From Odoribacter sp. (GTDB lineage: Bacteria; Bacteroidota; Bacteroidia; Bacteroidales; Marinifilaceae), in contig JAHHTT010000001.1 of assembly GCA_020024465.1 (NCBI GenBank), positions 153,053 through 217,052 on the forward strand: a stretch of 64,000 nt of DNA, written 5' to 3'. This document shows positions 16,145-24,946 of the stretch, piece after piece. The notes under the pieces are model-generated. The model saw only the letters and a list, made by a program, of their open reading frames with translations. It was not told the origin of the DNA and made no database searches. How positions within the stretch are numbered: the first letter of the stretch is position 1; each line of letters starts with the position of its first letter. The translations under genes were made by a program, and so were the position numbers.

Positions 16145-17572
16145 ATGAAACAAATTATCCATACACTTTGTATCATCATCCTAGAGAGTATGCTCTCATG
16201 CAACTCTCAGGATAATGATTTGAAAATAACAGAATATGTCAACCCACTAATAGGATCTCTACATGGTATCCAAAGTTCACCAGAAGCGACCCGACCTTTT
16301 GGCTCAGTCAGATTAACCTCATACAAAACAGGTGATACAATTACAGCTCTGTCCTTTTATAATGCAAGTTCTCCCAATCCCCAAAATTCACCAGATCTAC
16401 GTTTTCTACCAGTCATAAACAAACCGGATTCAAGCAGCATTCCTGCAATCTATACTAAACAAAATTATACGACATTTCATCAAGAGCAAGCCCATCCCGG
16501 ATATTACGGAATTACATTTTGCAACGGTATCAAAATAGAAAGTGCAGTAACAGAGCGTTGTGCAATCATGTACTATCAATATCCACCTGGCAACACACAT
16601 GGATTAGTTATGGATCTGACTTCTCCACAGGCCAGCGATTCTGTAGAAACCATACTTTGGAAAGTAAATAATCGAACGTTGGAAGGCTATAGCAAATCAT
16701 TGCATATAAAGAATCCCGAACAAACCTTTTTCGTTATCAAATTTTCACAAGACTGTAATATTATGATTGGAAAAGAAGCATTTGTCCCATTAAAAAATGG
16801 CAAACGTTTCAAAGCTCAAAATTGTTATGCCTGGATAGATTTTGGTGAAAATACAAACAAAATTCTAGTCAAAACAAGCATTGCCTCTACCAATATCGAA
16901 GGAGCCAACAGTAACCTAGAAAAAGAATTGTCACATTGGAGTTTTGACAAAGTAGAACGAGATGCCAAACAAGCCTGGAAAAAGGAATTGCAAAAAATCA
17001 AAATTAAAGGTTGTAACAAAGAATTACAGACAACATTCTATACTTCGCTGTATTATACCCTACAGACTCCAAGCATATCATCAGATGCCAATGGAAACTA
17101 TAAAGGGCTCGATGGTGAAATACATAGTGACATACAGCATATCCATTATTTAGTAAATCCAAACTGGACTTCACTACAGGATATTCCTCCTATTTTTATC
17201 ATGACTCAAAAGAAAAGAGTACGAGATATTCTTAAATCTTCACAATATGAAGCACGCTTTACAGAGAAAACGACAGATATGACTCCCACTGACTTTTCAA
17301 TAATTAACTGTCAATATGTCCTCGCAGCTATGGGATTTCATAGTACAAATCCATCCAACAATCAGCTGCAATTAGGGACTCCTTTTTTTGAAAAAGTAAT
17401 CATTCATACAGCTCCAGATAAACGATTTATTATCACCTCCAGCAAAAAATCGGACAGCCATATCTATATTGGTGAAGTATGGTTAAATAAAAACAAATTG
17501 GAACGTTCATGGATTAGTTTAGAAGAAATTATGAAAGGAGGAAAACTGAACGTTGAGCTAATAAACAAATAA
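16145..17572 (+). CDS. GH92-like lipoprotein lacking the catalytic region
   Basis: The start at ATG 16145 gives 475 aa with a lipoprotein-like signal (MLSCNSQD). The N-terminus YVNPLIGSLHGIQ, then ATRPFGSVRL, matches the start of GH92 alpha-mannosidases. The region FYTSLYYTLQTPSISSD continues into DANGNYKGLDG, and the end (GFHSTNPSNNQLQLGTPFFE, then LNKNKLERSWISLEEIM) matches their middle and C-terminus. Typical GH92 enzymes are about 730-770 aa. Here roughly 250 residues of the (alpha/alpha)6 barrel, between YEARF and MTPTDF, are missing. The usual GNED-x-GQMSAWY catalytic motif is replaced by TPTDFSIINCQYV. It is therefore very unlikely to be an active glycosidase, although the frame is intact and may encode a binding protein. 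Confidence 0.8.
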   Translation: MKQIIHTLCIIILESMLSCNSQDNDLKITEYVNPLIGSLHGIQSSPEATRPFGSVRLTSYKTGDTITALSFYNASSPNPQNSPDLRFLPVINKPDSSSIPAIYTKQNYTTFHQEQAHPGYYGITFCNGIKIESAVTERCAIMYYQYPPGNTHGLVMDLTSPQASDSVETILWKVNNRTLEGYSKSLHIKNPEQTFFVIKFSQDCNIMIGKEAFVPLKNGKRFKAQNCYAWIDFGENTNKILVKTSIASTNIEGANSNLEKELSHWSFDKVERDAKQAWKKELQKIKIKGCNKELQTTFYTSLYYTLQTPSISSDANGNYKGLDGEIHSDIQHIHYLVNPNWTSLQDIPPIFIMTQKKRVRDILKSSQYEARFTEKTTDMTPTDFSIINCQYVLAAMGFHSTNPSNNQLQLGTPFFEKVIIHTAPDKRFIITSSKKSDSHIYIGEVWLNKNKLERSWISLEEIMKGGKLNVELINK

Positions 17573-17578
17573 ACTTAC

Positions 17579-17586
17579 TATCTTTG
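17579..17586 (+). promoter_or_regulatory. promoter -7 element before the cytidylyltransferase gene
   Basis: TATCTTTG matches TAnnTTTG. A GTTG lies 23 bp upstream (17552-17555), somewhat longer than the usual spacer. The ATG at 17608 follows 21 bp later. Confidence 0.45.
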
Positions 17587-17607
17587 TACGACTAAAGTAA
17601 AGTGTGT

Positions 17608-18300
17608 ATGAAAAATGTAAGCGTAATTCTTGCTGGTGGATCAAGCAAGAGAATTGGAAGTAATATTCCCAAACAATTCATAGAAGTTGCCGGAAAAACT
17701 ATTTTAGAACATACAGTAGAAAAATTTGATAGCCATCCTCAGATAGATGAAATTACTATCGTTGTTCCAGAGAAAGAAATTATATATGCAAAAAAACTAT
17801 TTCTACACAAAAATATCCAAAAAAAACTACATTTCATTAGCGGAGGACAAGAACGTTACCTCTCGACCCTATCGGCGTTAGAATTCTATCGGAACGATAA
17901 TTGTAATTTATTAATACATGATGCAGCCCGACCACTCGTAACGCACCGAATTATTTCGGAAGTAATTGAAACACTAAAAAAATACAATGCCGTCAATGTT
18001 GCCATTCCTACAACAGACACCATCATAGAAACCAATTCAACACACACGGAAATCAAACAGATCCCAGCACGAGAATTTCTCTACATGGTACAAACTCCTC
18101 AAGGATTTCATTGCCAAACCTTGACATCAGCCTACCAAAAAGCTCTACAAGATCCGAATTTTAAAACAACGGACGATTGTAGTGTTGTAAAAAAATATCT
18201 ACCTGATGAAAAAATCAAGATTATCAAAGGCGATACTAAAAACATCAAGATCACTTATGCAGAAGACATCGTACTATTGGAACTCCTTTTAAAACAATAA
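17608..18300 (+). CDS. IspD/TarI-family cytidylyltransferase
   Basis: This 230-aa enzyme has the CTP-binding N-terminus VILAGGSSKRIGSNIPKQF and then GKTILEHTV, LLIHDAARPLVT, YMVQTPQGF, TTDDCSVV and NIKITYAED. These place it in the IspD/TarI family, which transfers CMP from CTP to an alditol phosphate. IspD acts in the MEP isoprenoid pathway, and TarI-like members make CDP-ribitol for surface polymers. Some positions (ATTD-like IPTTDTI, ITYAED instead of ITTPED) are less typical of IspD. It sits next to a Wzi-type protein and glycosyltransferases, so a surface-glycan role is a real alternative. I therefore leave the gene symbol blank. Confidence 0.8.
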   Translation: MKNVSVILAGGSSKRIGSNIPKQFIEVAGKTILEHTVEKFDSHPQIDEITIVVPEKEIIYAKKLFLHKNIQKKLHFISGGQERYLSTLSALEFYRNDNCNLLIHDAARPLVTHRIISEVIETLKKYNAVNVAIPTTDTIIETNSTHTEIKQIPAREFLYMVQTPQGFHCQTLTSAYQKALQDPNFKTTDDCSVVKKYLPDEKIKIIKGDTKNIKITYAEDIVLLELLLKQ

Positions 18301-18303
18301 TAT

Positions 18304-19761
18304 ATGGCACATATTTATTTGCTTATATCCTTTTGTTTATTAGCTCATTTAACAATTGTAGCACAAAAGCATCCTATTAATTATCAAGCGGAAACGGGAA
18401 TCGGAGTTGCAGCAAAAACGTTTTGGCTACACACCAATACCAGAAATAAAATAGCTCCTGGTACATATATGTGGGGAAACATCTACCTCCATACTGACTT
18501 TACAAAACAAAATACACGCACTTTTGACTATTCTTTGGGATTGGAAGGTACAGGATCTCTGGGACAATACCATAATAGAATCTTTTTTAATCAGCTTTTT
18601 GGAAAAATCAAATGGCAAAATCTTACTTTAAATGTCGGGTTATTTGATCGTCCAACACTCTATGATGGTTTATCTGCAAGTAACGGCGATATGTTATATT
18701 CAAACAACAGCCGCAATATGGCTGGAATCTCATTTGCCTCTTGGAATTACATCAAATTTCCCTGGATTTTGGGCCGCTTTATTTCATTCAAATTTAGATA
18801 TGCCGAACACATCATGTTGGATAATCGCTACGTAAAAAAAACTCACGTTCATAATAAATTATTAGCAGGAAAACTTACCATCATTCCCCAACTAAGCATT
18901 GAAGGAGGAGTCGAAGATTATGGTCAGTGGGGAGGGAAAACAAGAAATGGCAAAATCCACTACTCCATTAAAGACTATATTAAAATGGTCTGCATTAAAT
19001 CAGGTGGAAGGAATGCCAGTCTATCAGATCAAATCAACAAACTAGGTAACCATATTGGCAAATACTTGGTCCGTGTCAACTATCAAAATAAGCATATCAG
19101 GATTTCGTTTTACTATAATCACATCTTTGAAGATGGGTCAGGTCGAAGATTTCAAAACAAACCCGATGGATTATATGGACTATATTTCACACGTAAAAAT
19201 AATGACAAATGGTTTAAAAGTTGCGTGTATGAATTCTATTACACAAAAGATCAAAGCGGTCCTCATCATGACCGTCCTGCAACAGAAGAAGAAATGGCAA
19301 AAAAAGACCCTACAGATCCTTTCCCTGATAAAATTGTATTAGGAGGGAATGACAATTATTTAAATCACGGCGAATACCATTCTGGCTGGAGTTTATACGG
19401 CCAAATAATAGGAGTACCATTTTTCACACCAACACTCACCAATAACGGTATCATTCAAGGAACCTACAACAACCGTATCATCGCTCATCATTTCGGTATG
19501 AATGGCACATTTCCTATATGGGACATTCAATACAAATTGCGATGTAGCTACTCGTTAAACTATGGACGGTATAGTACTCCGTTCTTCGACAAAATTGGTA
19601 AAGTCACCAGCAAGCCACAATTCAGTCTTGGATTACAACTCACTGTACCAGAAAAAAGACTTCCTTTCACAACCTCTTTAAACATTGCATTTGACAAAGG
19701 GGATTTATTACCTAATCAGTTCGGTATCATGTTAAATATCATGAAAACAGGGATTTTTTAA
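18304..19761 (+). CDS. capsule assembly Wzi-family outer-membrane protein
   Basis: The 485-aa product has a signal peptide (about residues 1-20, ending VAQK). A beta-barrel pattern of alternating hydrophobic strands runs through the protein (YSLGLEGTGSLG, LTLNVGLFDRPTLYDGLS, HFGMNGTFPIWDIQYKLR). It ends in Phe, as outer-membrane barrels do. The family is annotated as Wzi-like; Wzi anchors capsule to the cell surface in enterobacteria. It starts 3 bp after the cytidylyltransferase gene, and glycosyltransferases follow, consistent with a role in displaying surface polysaccharide. Exact function in Bacteroidota is not established. Confidence 0.82.
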   Translation: MAHIYLLISFCLLAHLTIVAQKHPINYQAETGIGVAAKTFWLHTNTRNKIAPGTYMWGNIYLHTDFTKQNTRTFDYSLGLEGTGSLGQYHNRIFFNQLFGKIKWQNLTLNVGLFDRPTLYDGLSASNGDMLYSNNSRNMAGISFASWNYIKFPWILGRFISFKFRYAEHIMLDNRYVKKTHVHNKLLAGKLTIIPQLSIEGGVEDYGQWGGKTRNGKIHYSIKDYIKMVCIKSGGRNASLSDQINKLGNHIGKYLVRVNYQNKHIRISFYYNHIFEDGSGRRFQNKPDGLYGLYFTRKNNDKWFKSCVYEFYYTKDQSGPHHDRPATEEEMAKKDPTDPFPDKIVLGGNDNYLNHGEYHSGWSLYGQIIGVPFFTPTLTNNGIIQGTYNNRIIAHHFGMNGTFPIWDIQYKLRCSYSLNYGRYSTPFFDKIGKVTSKPQFSLGLQLTVPEKRLPFTTSLNIAFDKGDLLPNQFGIMLNIMKTGIF

Positions 19762-19776
19762 TACAATTAGAAAGGC

Positions 19777-20825
19777 ATGAAAAATATTCTATTTTCAGAT
19801 CCATGTAGATCAGATTATGGGGGAGGTATCGGGAAATGGTTGGTAATGATGACAAAACAATTAAACCAACAGGGTTATAGTGTACATTTAGTATGCCGTC
19901 TTCATAGCCTCCTTGCGCATGCTGCACAAAATTCTAATATTACAATCCTTCAAGCCCTTTTCAAACATTGTCTGGACATTAAAACATTCTCAAAAATTCG
20001 CCCTATCACCAGAAAAAAAGATATTGATATTATAATCTGTGCAACGAACTTAGACATAAAATTAGCAGGCCTGACTATGAAAATAACTTCAATACCCGTC
20101 ATATCAGGTCAAGGTATAGCTCTAATTCCTAATAAAGATATCATAAAATATTCAATCTCATCGGTTATCACGAATACCCAAAGTATCAAACAACAATATA
20201 AATCCTACAATTTGTTTCCTTCTGAACATATTCAAGTCATATACAATAGAGTAATACTTTTTTCCAAGAATCCGATAAAAGATTTACGAATGCAACCATT
20301 GCCAATTCTGAATGAAAAATTCATTTTAAGTACGGGCCGTTTAAGCAAACAAAAAGGATTTGCATACCTCATTAAAACTGCACAAACGAAAAGAAAGTAT
20401 TGGAAATTCATCGTATTCGGTGACGGGCAAGAAAAAGAATCCTTACAAAAACTCATCATAAAAAAAAGACTTAAAAATATACAATTACTCGGTTTCCAAA
20501 ACAATATGCATGATTTTTATCGAAATGTTCCTATATTTGTTTCCCCGTCTTTGACAAAAGGAAATACCCAATATTATATTGAAAGCCATGGTTACACATT
20601 ATCCTGCCATTGCAACGGATATAAACAGAGTCCATGAAGTCATTAAAAACAATGTGAACGATGGGACAATACCTGCTGAAAATAGCCAAGCCATATTCGA
20701 AACTATCGAAAAACATATTGATTGATCAAACAAATGTTCTAAAACAAGTTGCAGAAAATGCCTACATAACTATAATTAACAAATTTTCAATAGAAGAATC
20801 ATCCAAAAATTTATTCGATACATAA
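19777..20825 (+). pseudogene. frameshifted GT4-family glycosyltransferase
   Basis: The intact part (286 aa in the first frame) shows a GT-B fold: SDYGGGIGKWLVMMTKQL at the N-terminus, then VISGQGIALIPNK, ILSTGRLSKQKGFAYLI and VFVSPSL-like IFVSPSLTKGN. At 20581-20590 one extra A throws the frame off in the nucleotide-sugar site. The +1-shifted frame continues the expected IEAMVTHYPAIATDIN, then VHEVIKNN, to a TGA at 20722. A second shift there restores DQTNVLKQVAENAYITII up to TAA 20823-20825. Read across both shifts it is a full-length GT4 of about 348 aa. Two shifts favour a real pseudogene over one sequencing error. It lies between the Wzi and GT9 genes. Confidence 0.85.
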
Positions 20826-20843
20826 ATAATACAATGATAGAAT

Positions 20844-21827
20844 ATGAAAAAAATCATTATAAGAACTCCTAATTTTATTGGGGACACAATAAATACAACG
20901 CCATGCATCCAACTGGTTAAACAAGAATATCCAGATGCAGAAATTGTAATTGTATGTCCAAATTTAGTGAAAGATGTATTCAAATACGATCCTCGGATCA
21001 CTCAATGCATCTCATACCCTATCAGTAAAAGAAACAAATGGTCTACTCATTGGCATATCATAAAAGAAGTTCGTAAACAAAAAGCCGAACTAGGAATTAT
21101 TTTTATCAACACCTTCATTTCAGCTTTACTTTTTAAATTAGCAGGTATTAAATGTATTGTCGGATACAATAACGAAGGACGTGGATTTCTGTTGGATTTC
21201 AAACCAAAAATAAATAAAAACAAACATTATATAAACCACTATGCTTCCTTATTCAATGAATTTATAGGTAATAAATATACATATTTACCGGAATTATATC
21301 TTCCAATTAGCGGTAAAAAAACATTCAATTTCAATAATAAGAAAAAGATCATAGGATTTTACCCTGGCGGAAAACATAAAGGCATGCGCCACTATCCTGC
21401 ACAATACGCTATAGAATTAATTAAACTAATGCACAATGCCGAATATAATATTGTACTCATAGGTGATGAAACAGACGATAAGTCACAATCTCAATATATT
21501 AAAGCAACCAATTTTGACAATATACTAAACTTGACCGGCAGAACTAATATTGAAGATTTCTTTAATACCATTGCTGCATTTGATTTACTTATCACTATTG
21601 ACTCCGCTGCAATGCATATAGCAGCAGCTGTCAAAACTCCTTTCATTGCTCTTATGGGACTTTCAACAAGTCCTACCTCTACAATTATCCCTAAAGTCCC
21701 ATTAGGAAGAATCATAAAAATTGAAAATAATCTCATCCGAGAAGAAGATTATATGAAAAACATCACTCCTAAAATCGTAATGAATAATATTCAAGAATTA
21801 CTCTCCGCCAAATCCTCCAAAGAATGA
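20844..21827 (+). CDS. GT9-family glycosyltransferase (heptosyltransferase-like)
   Basis: This 327-aa protein starts KKIIIRTPNFIGDTINTTP, typical of ADP-heptose:LPS heptosyltransferases. It has the family motif YPGGKHKGMRHYPAQYAIEL and the C-terminal donor-site motif ITIDSAAMHIAAAVKTPFIA with LMGLSTSPTS. It probably adds a heptose or similar sugar to the LPS/LOS core on the cytoplasmic face of the inner membrane. It begins 19 bp after the broken GT4, and its 3' end overlaps the convergent O-antigen ligase gene by 37 bp. Confidence 0.87.
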   Translation: MKKIIIRTPNFIGDTINTTPCIQLVKQEYPDAEIVIVCPNLVKDVFKYDPRITQCISYPISKRNKWSTHWHIIKEVRKQKAELGIIFINTFISALLFKLAGIKCIVGYNNEGRGFLLDFKPKINKNKHYINHYASLFNEFIGNKYTYLPELYLPISGKKTFNFNNKKKIIGFYPGGKHKGMRHYPAQYAIELIKLMHNAEYNIVLIGDETDDKSQSQYIKATNFDNILNLTGRTNIEDFFNTIAAFDLLITIDSAAMHIAAAVKTPFIALMGLSTSPTSTIIPKVPLGRIIKIENNLIREEDYMKNITPKIVMNNIQELLSAKSSKE

Positions 21828-23080
21828 AATTTATCCAAATGAATATAAAACATTGCCAACAGAAAAATAATCATAGGCAACGCATCATTTACAACCAATT
21901 GTACTTCAAATTGACAATCAATAAAAAAAGCGAATATAATAGCTAGTGACAGAAAAGAATATTGCTGTAAACGAATCATTTTAACAATGGGCATGACAAA
22001 CCAACTTAAAACAAACAGCAGACCAACAATCCCCAACCACATCCAATACTGCAAGAATGAATTGTGACTATGACTTCTTACCATAACATGGTAATTATCA
22101 GACTCTCTATACCATTGTTTGGATAACGATGGCGTATATACTCCTAAACCCCAAATACCCCATTCATCAATATGCTTCAAGCAAATTTTATAAAATACAA
22201 CCCGAGGTGTTATAGAACCTCCGCCAGATAAATCTCCTTCGCGCACATCTTGAATTTCACATTTCATTTCTTCCCAACGATTATCAAAACTTGATGGACG
22301 GAAAACATATCCCACTCCTAAAATCAATACAGAAAAAATAACTAATACTCTTCTAAAAGAAGCAGATATTTTTTTTAAAAAACACAGATTAAATAATATA
22401 AATCCACACAAAAAACCCAATATTGAACTCTTTGTAACGGTCAAAGACAAAAACCATACAAAAATCACAAAAAAAGTAAAGGCCCAAAATTTATTAACAG
22501 AAGCAGAGATTCCTCCAAAATAACATATTAATGCTGCTGTATATATTTGTAAAGCTTCCGTATCCAAATAAACCTTTCCTCCTAAAAAGTACTTTGTAAA
22601 ACCAAAACGGCTTTCATAAAGATATGCTATCGCCTCCAAAGGCTGTGCCAATAAATTGAAACCAGCAACATGAAACAACATAATAAAATTAAATAAAAAA
22701 ACTCCTGAACAAAAACAAACGAGGAATTGTTTCAATAACCTAACCGTCAAAAACTCCTTTATCGATAGAACATAAACAGTAACCAATAAAAAACTTAATG
22801 CCAACTTTTCAAAGATACCAAATGATGGTTTTATGTCACTATAATTACCACTATGCATAATAAACATAGTATGCACTCCTGTATAAAAAATCACCAATAC
22901 AGGAATCAATAAGTAATACTTATACTGTCTTAAATTAGCCCAAAATTGTTGAGGATATTTTTTTATATTGTATAACAAGCCTATACAGATACTAATAACT
23001 TGTACACTTTCGAATAAAGAACCCCACGTTCCTAACAGAAAGGCTATCAATAGCAAGCATTTTTGTTCAAAATTCTTCAT
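21791..23080 (-). CDS. O-antigen ligase family membrane protein
   Basis: This 429-aa polytopic protein has about 10-12 predicted hydrophobic segments. The Wzy_C/WaaL region is at about residues 300-380, with RSHSHNSFLQYWMWLGIVGL as the conserved H-N-x-(F/Y)-L core in a periplasmic loop. WaaL joins undecaprenyl-linked O-polysaccharide to lipid A-core in the periplasm; related proteins polymerise glycans. The neighbouring GT9 and LPS-kinase-like genes favour a ligase. Its 3' end overlaps the GT9 gene by 37 bp tail to tail. Confidence 0.85.
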   Translation of the reverse strand: MKNFEQKCLLLIAFLLGTWGSLFESVQVISICIGLLYNIKKYPQQFWANLRQYKYYLLIPVLVIFYTGVHTMFIMHSGNYSDIKPSFGIFEKLALSFLLVTVYVLSIKEFLTVRLLKQFLVCFCSGVFLFNFIMLFHVAGFNLLAQPLEAIAYLYESRFGFTKYFLGGKVYLDTEALQIYTAALICYFGGISASVNKFWAFTFFVIFVWFLSLTVTKSSILGFLCGFILFNLCFLKKISASFRRVLVIFSVLILGVGYVFRPSSFDNRWEEMKCEIQDVREGDLSGGGSITPRVVFYKICLKHIDEWGIWGLGVYTPSLSKQWYRESDNYHVMVRSHSHNSFLQYWMWLGIVGLLFVLSWFVMPIVKMIRLQQYSFLSLAIIFAFFIDCQFEVQLVVNDALPMIIFLLAMFYIHLDKFHSLEDLAESNS

Positions 23081-23125
23081 TTTATCCTCATTAATATCTC
23101 ATCTTCTGCAAGGTTCTTTTCTCAC

Positions 23126-23827
23126 TTAATTACGTATTTTTTTTAATAAAATATCACGCACAGATACATAATCATCGTTTGTCAAACGGGCATACTCTTT
23201 TGCTACAATATCCAAATATTTGCCTTTTAAAGCCAACCGTGAAAAATTCAAAATCCCTTCTTTTCTATTTAATTTCCTAAAATTAATTCTATTTAAATCA
23301 ACCAAATAAAAATCGTATCCTCCAATTGGACGTCTTTTTATTAAAGTATTACCTTGTGAATGATCTTTAAAAAGAATACCTTTTTGCTGGAAATCAAATG
23401 TAAATTGAGTAAATGCTTTCAAAATTTCCTCTATATCGTCAGGCCAATCGTGCCACAAAGCCCGAAATTCAAAATCAAAATCCAGCTGTAGAGAAATAAA
23501 ATAGCTATCAGTTACTCCATATAAATTCTGATATACAATATAAGCTATCGGTTCCGGCGTTAATATTCCATGATTCAATAAAAAACCAGCATTCAAATAC
23601 GAACGTTCTGCCTTCGATTTTCTGACATAAGCATAAACAAATTGATTGATTATATTAGGCCTCTTAAATTTCTTTACATTGCAACGAATCCCTCCAATAG
23701 TCATAATCTTTACTACATTACGCTCATTTCCAAGAATCTCCGTAGCTGCATCAAACGACAAAGGAACTGACAATATATCCTCCTTCAAATACTTATATTT
23801 ATCATTAATGGCAAATTTTATCATCAC
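23126..23827 (-). CDS. lipopolysaccharide kinase-like protein (InaA/WaaP/Kdo kinase family)
   Basis: The 233-aa protein resembles the eukaryotic-like kinases that phosphorylate LPS core sugars. The catalytic loop reads FKDHSQGNTLI (about residues 152-162), with the metal-binding segment FYLVDLNRINF downstream. The N-terminal ATP-grasp region is less clear. It probably phosphorylates Kdo or a core sugar in the cytoplasm. It is the second gene of a minus-strand set with the shortened GT2 upstream and the O-antigen ligase downstream. Confidence 0.8.
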   Translation of the reverse strand: MMIKFAINDKYKYLKEDILSVPLSFDAATEILGNERNVVKIMTIGGIRCNVKKFKRPNIINQFVYAYVRKSKAERSYLNAGFLLNHGILTPEPIAYIVYQNLYGVTDSYFISLQLDFDFEFRALWHDWPDDIEEILKAFTQFTFDFQQKGILFKDHSQGNTLIKRRPIGGYDFYLVDLNRINFRKLNRKEGILNFSRLALKGKYLDIVAKEYARLTNDDYVSVRDILLKKIRN

Positions 23828-23835
23828 AAATATGC

Positions 23836-24342
23836 TTAGTAGAAATTATTTTCAATGCTAGAATCTAATAAGGAACTGAATTTTTCCAAACCTTTCCTAA
23901 AATTAAACCAACAATATTTTATAGAATTCTTATCTCTCAATTGTCTTCCTATATGGATAGGATGAGAATGATACCTTACAGACAACTCTGTAAAAAGATA
24001 ATTTTCAAAACCACCTTTCAAGAATAAATTTGCTATAGTTATATCATACCTATTCTTGTCAATACCTGATTGATGAAAATCAATAGCATATCTCTGAGTC
24101 ATTTGCAACAGAAGCAAATTATTCGGGAATAAACACTTCGCTATATCTGAAAATCTCATTAATCCAAATCTCAATTTCTTGGATTTCTTATGCAATTTAA
24201 TGGTACCTTCTTCAGAACGAAAATCATTATATCCAACATTAACAAAATGATTTTTAAATTCAAAAGACAAAATAATTTGAATAGTCTGCAACGTCAAATT
24301 AATCGCATCCCTGACAGAAATAATGGTATGAAAACATTTCAT
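23836..24342 (-). CDS. probable shortened GT2-family glycosyltransferase
   Basis: The 168-aa product starts MKCFHTIISVRDAINLTLQT, which looks like the first beta-alpha unit of a GT2 enzyme. It continues FVNVGYNDFRSEEGTIKL, where a GT2 would have VVDN(D/A)S. The acidic DxD donor site expected after about residue 100 is absent. The last 60 residues (GFENYLFTELSVRYHSHPI) look like the C-terminus of such an enzyme. Typical members are 250-300 aa, so an internal deletion of about 100 residues is likely and activity is doubtful. The family call is from memory of similar proteins and is tentative. A good promoter precedes it and the LPS-kinase-like gene follows after 8 bp. Confidence 0.5.
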   Translation of the reverse strand: MKCFHTIISVRDAINLTLQTIQIILSFEFKNHFVNVGYNDFRSEEGTIKLHKKSKKLRFGLMRFSDIAKCLFPNNLLLLQMTQRYAIDFHQSGIDKNRYDITIANLFLKGGFENYLFTELSVRYHSHPIHIGRQLRDKNSIKYCWFNFRKGLEKFSSLLDSSIENNFY

Positions 24343-24381
24343 TCTAATGTGGCTTGTATGATTTTACACTCTCAAAGTTTG

Positions 24382-24413
24382 CAAAACTATGCATTATTTT
24401 GCTCTTTGCCAAA
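24382..24413 (-). promoter_or_regulatory. promoter of the minus-strand LPS gene set
   Basis: On the minus strand TTTG (24413-24410) and TAGTTTTG (24389-24382) are exactly 20 bp apart. The first gene of the set starts at 24342. Confidence 0.65.
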
Positions 24414-24437
24414 TTGTTACATTAACTCTTCCAATAT

Positions 24438-24926
24438 TTATACTTTACGTACATAATCAATAAAAGAATAGTCAAAATCATCCTTATCACCAGCTTTATA
24501 ATCTTGTCTATTCACTGGTTGCCACAACATCTCATCCACTTGAGGTATAAAAGTATCACCTTGAGCCTCTGTATGCACAATGGTCAAATACAATCGATCC
24601 GCTTGTTCCCAAGCTTGCCGATAAATACTTCCTCCTCCTATCAAAAACACTTCTTCTTCCTGTCGTACCAAATCCAAGGCTTTTTCCAGACTAGTTACAA
24701 CTTCACATCCTTCAGCTTGATACAAGCTATTTCGTGAAATAACAATATTTCTTCTTTTAGGCAAAGCTTTGCCTATAGATTCAAATGTACGACGCCCCAT
24801 GATTACCGTATGGCCAGAAGTAATTGCTTTAAAATGCTTTAAATCAGAAGACATATGCCATACCAAACCATTATCGCGTCCTATTACTCCATTTTTTGCA
24901 GCAGCAACAATTATGCTTAAAATCAT
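24438..24926 (-). CDS. folA: dihydrofolate reductase
   Basis: This 162-aa enzyme reduces dihydrofolate to tetrahydrofolate with NADPH. The N-terminus ILSIIVAAAKNGVIGRDNGL, then WHMSSDLKHFKAIT (catalytic Asp in the SSD segment), GHTVIMGRRTFESIGKALP and FLIGGGSIYRQA are diagnostic. It lies 20 bp downstream of thyA on the same strand, the usual pairing: thymidylate synthase makes dihydrofolate and FolA recycles it. Confidence 0.95.
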   Translation of the reverse strand: MILSIIVAAAKNGVIGRDNGLVWHMSSDLKHFKAITSGHTVIMGRRTFESIGKALPKRRNIVISRNSLYQAEGCEVVTSLEKALDLVRQEEEVFLIGGGSIYRQAWEQADRLYLTIVHTEAQGDTFIPQVDEMLWQPVNRQDYKAGDKDDFDYSFIDYVRKV

Positions 24927-24946
24927 AAAATAATCTTTAATAATTA

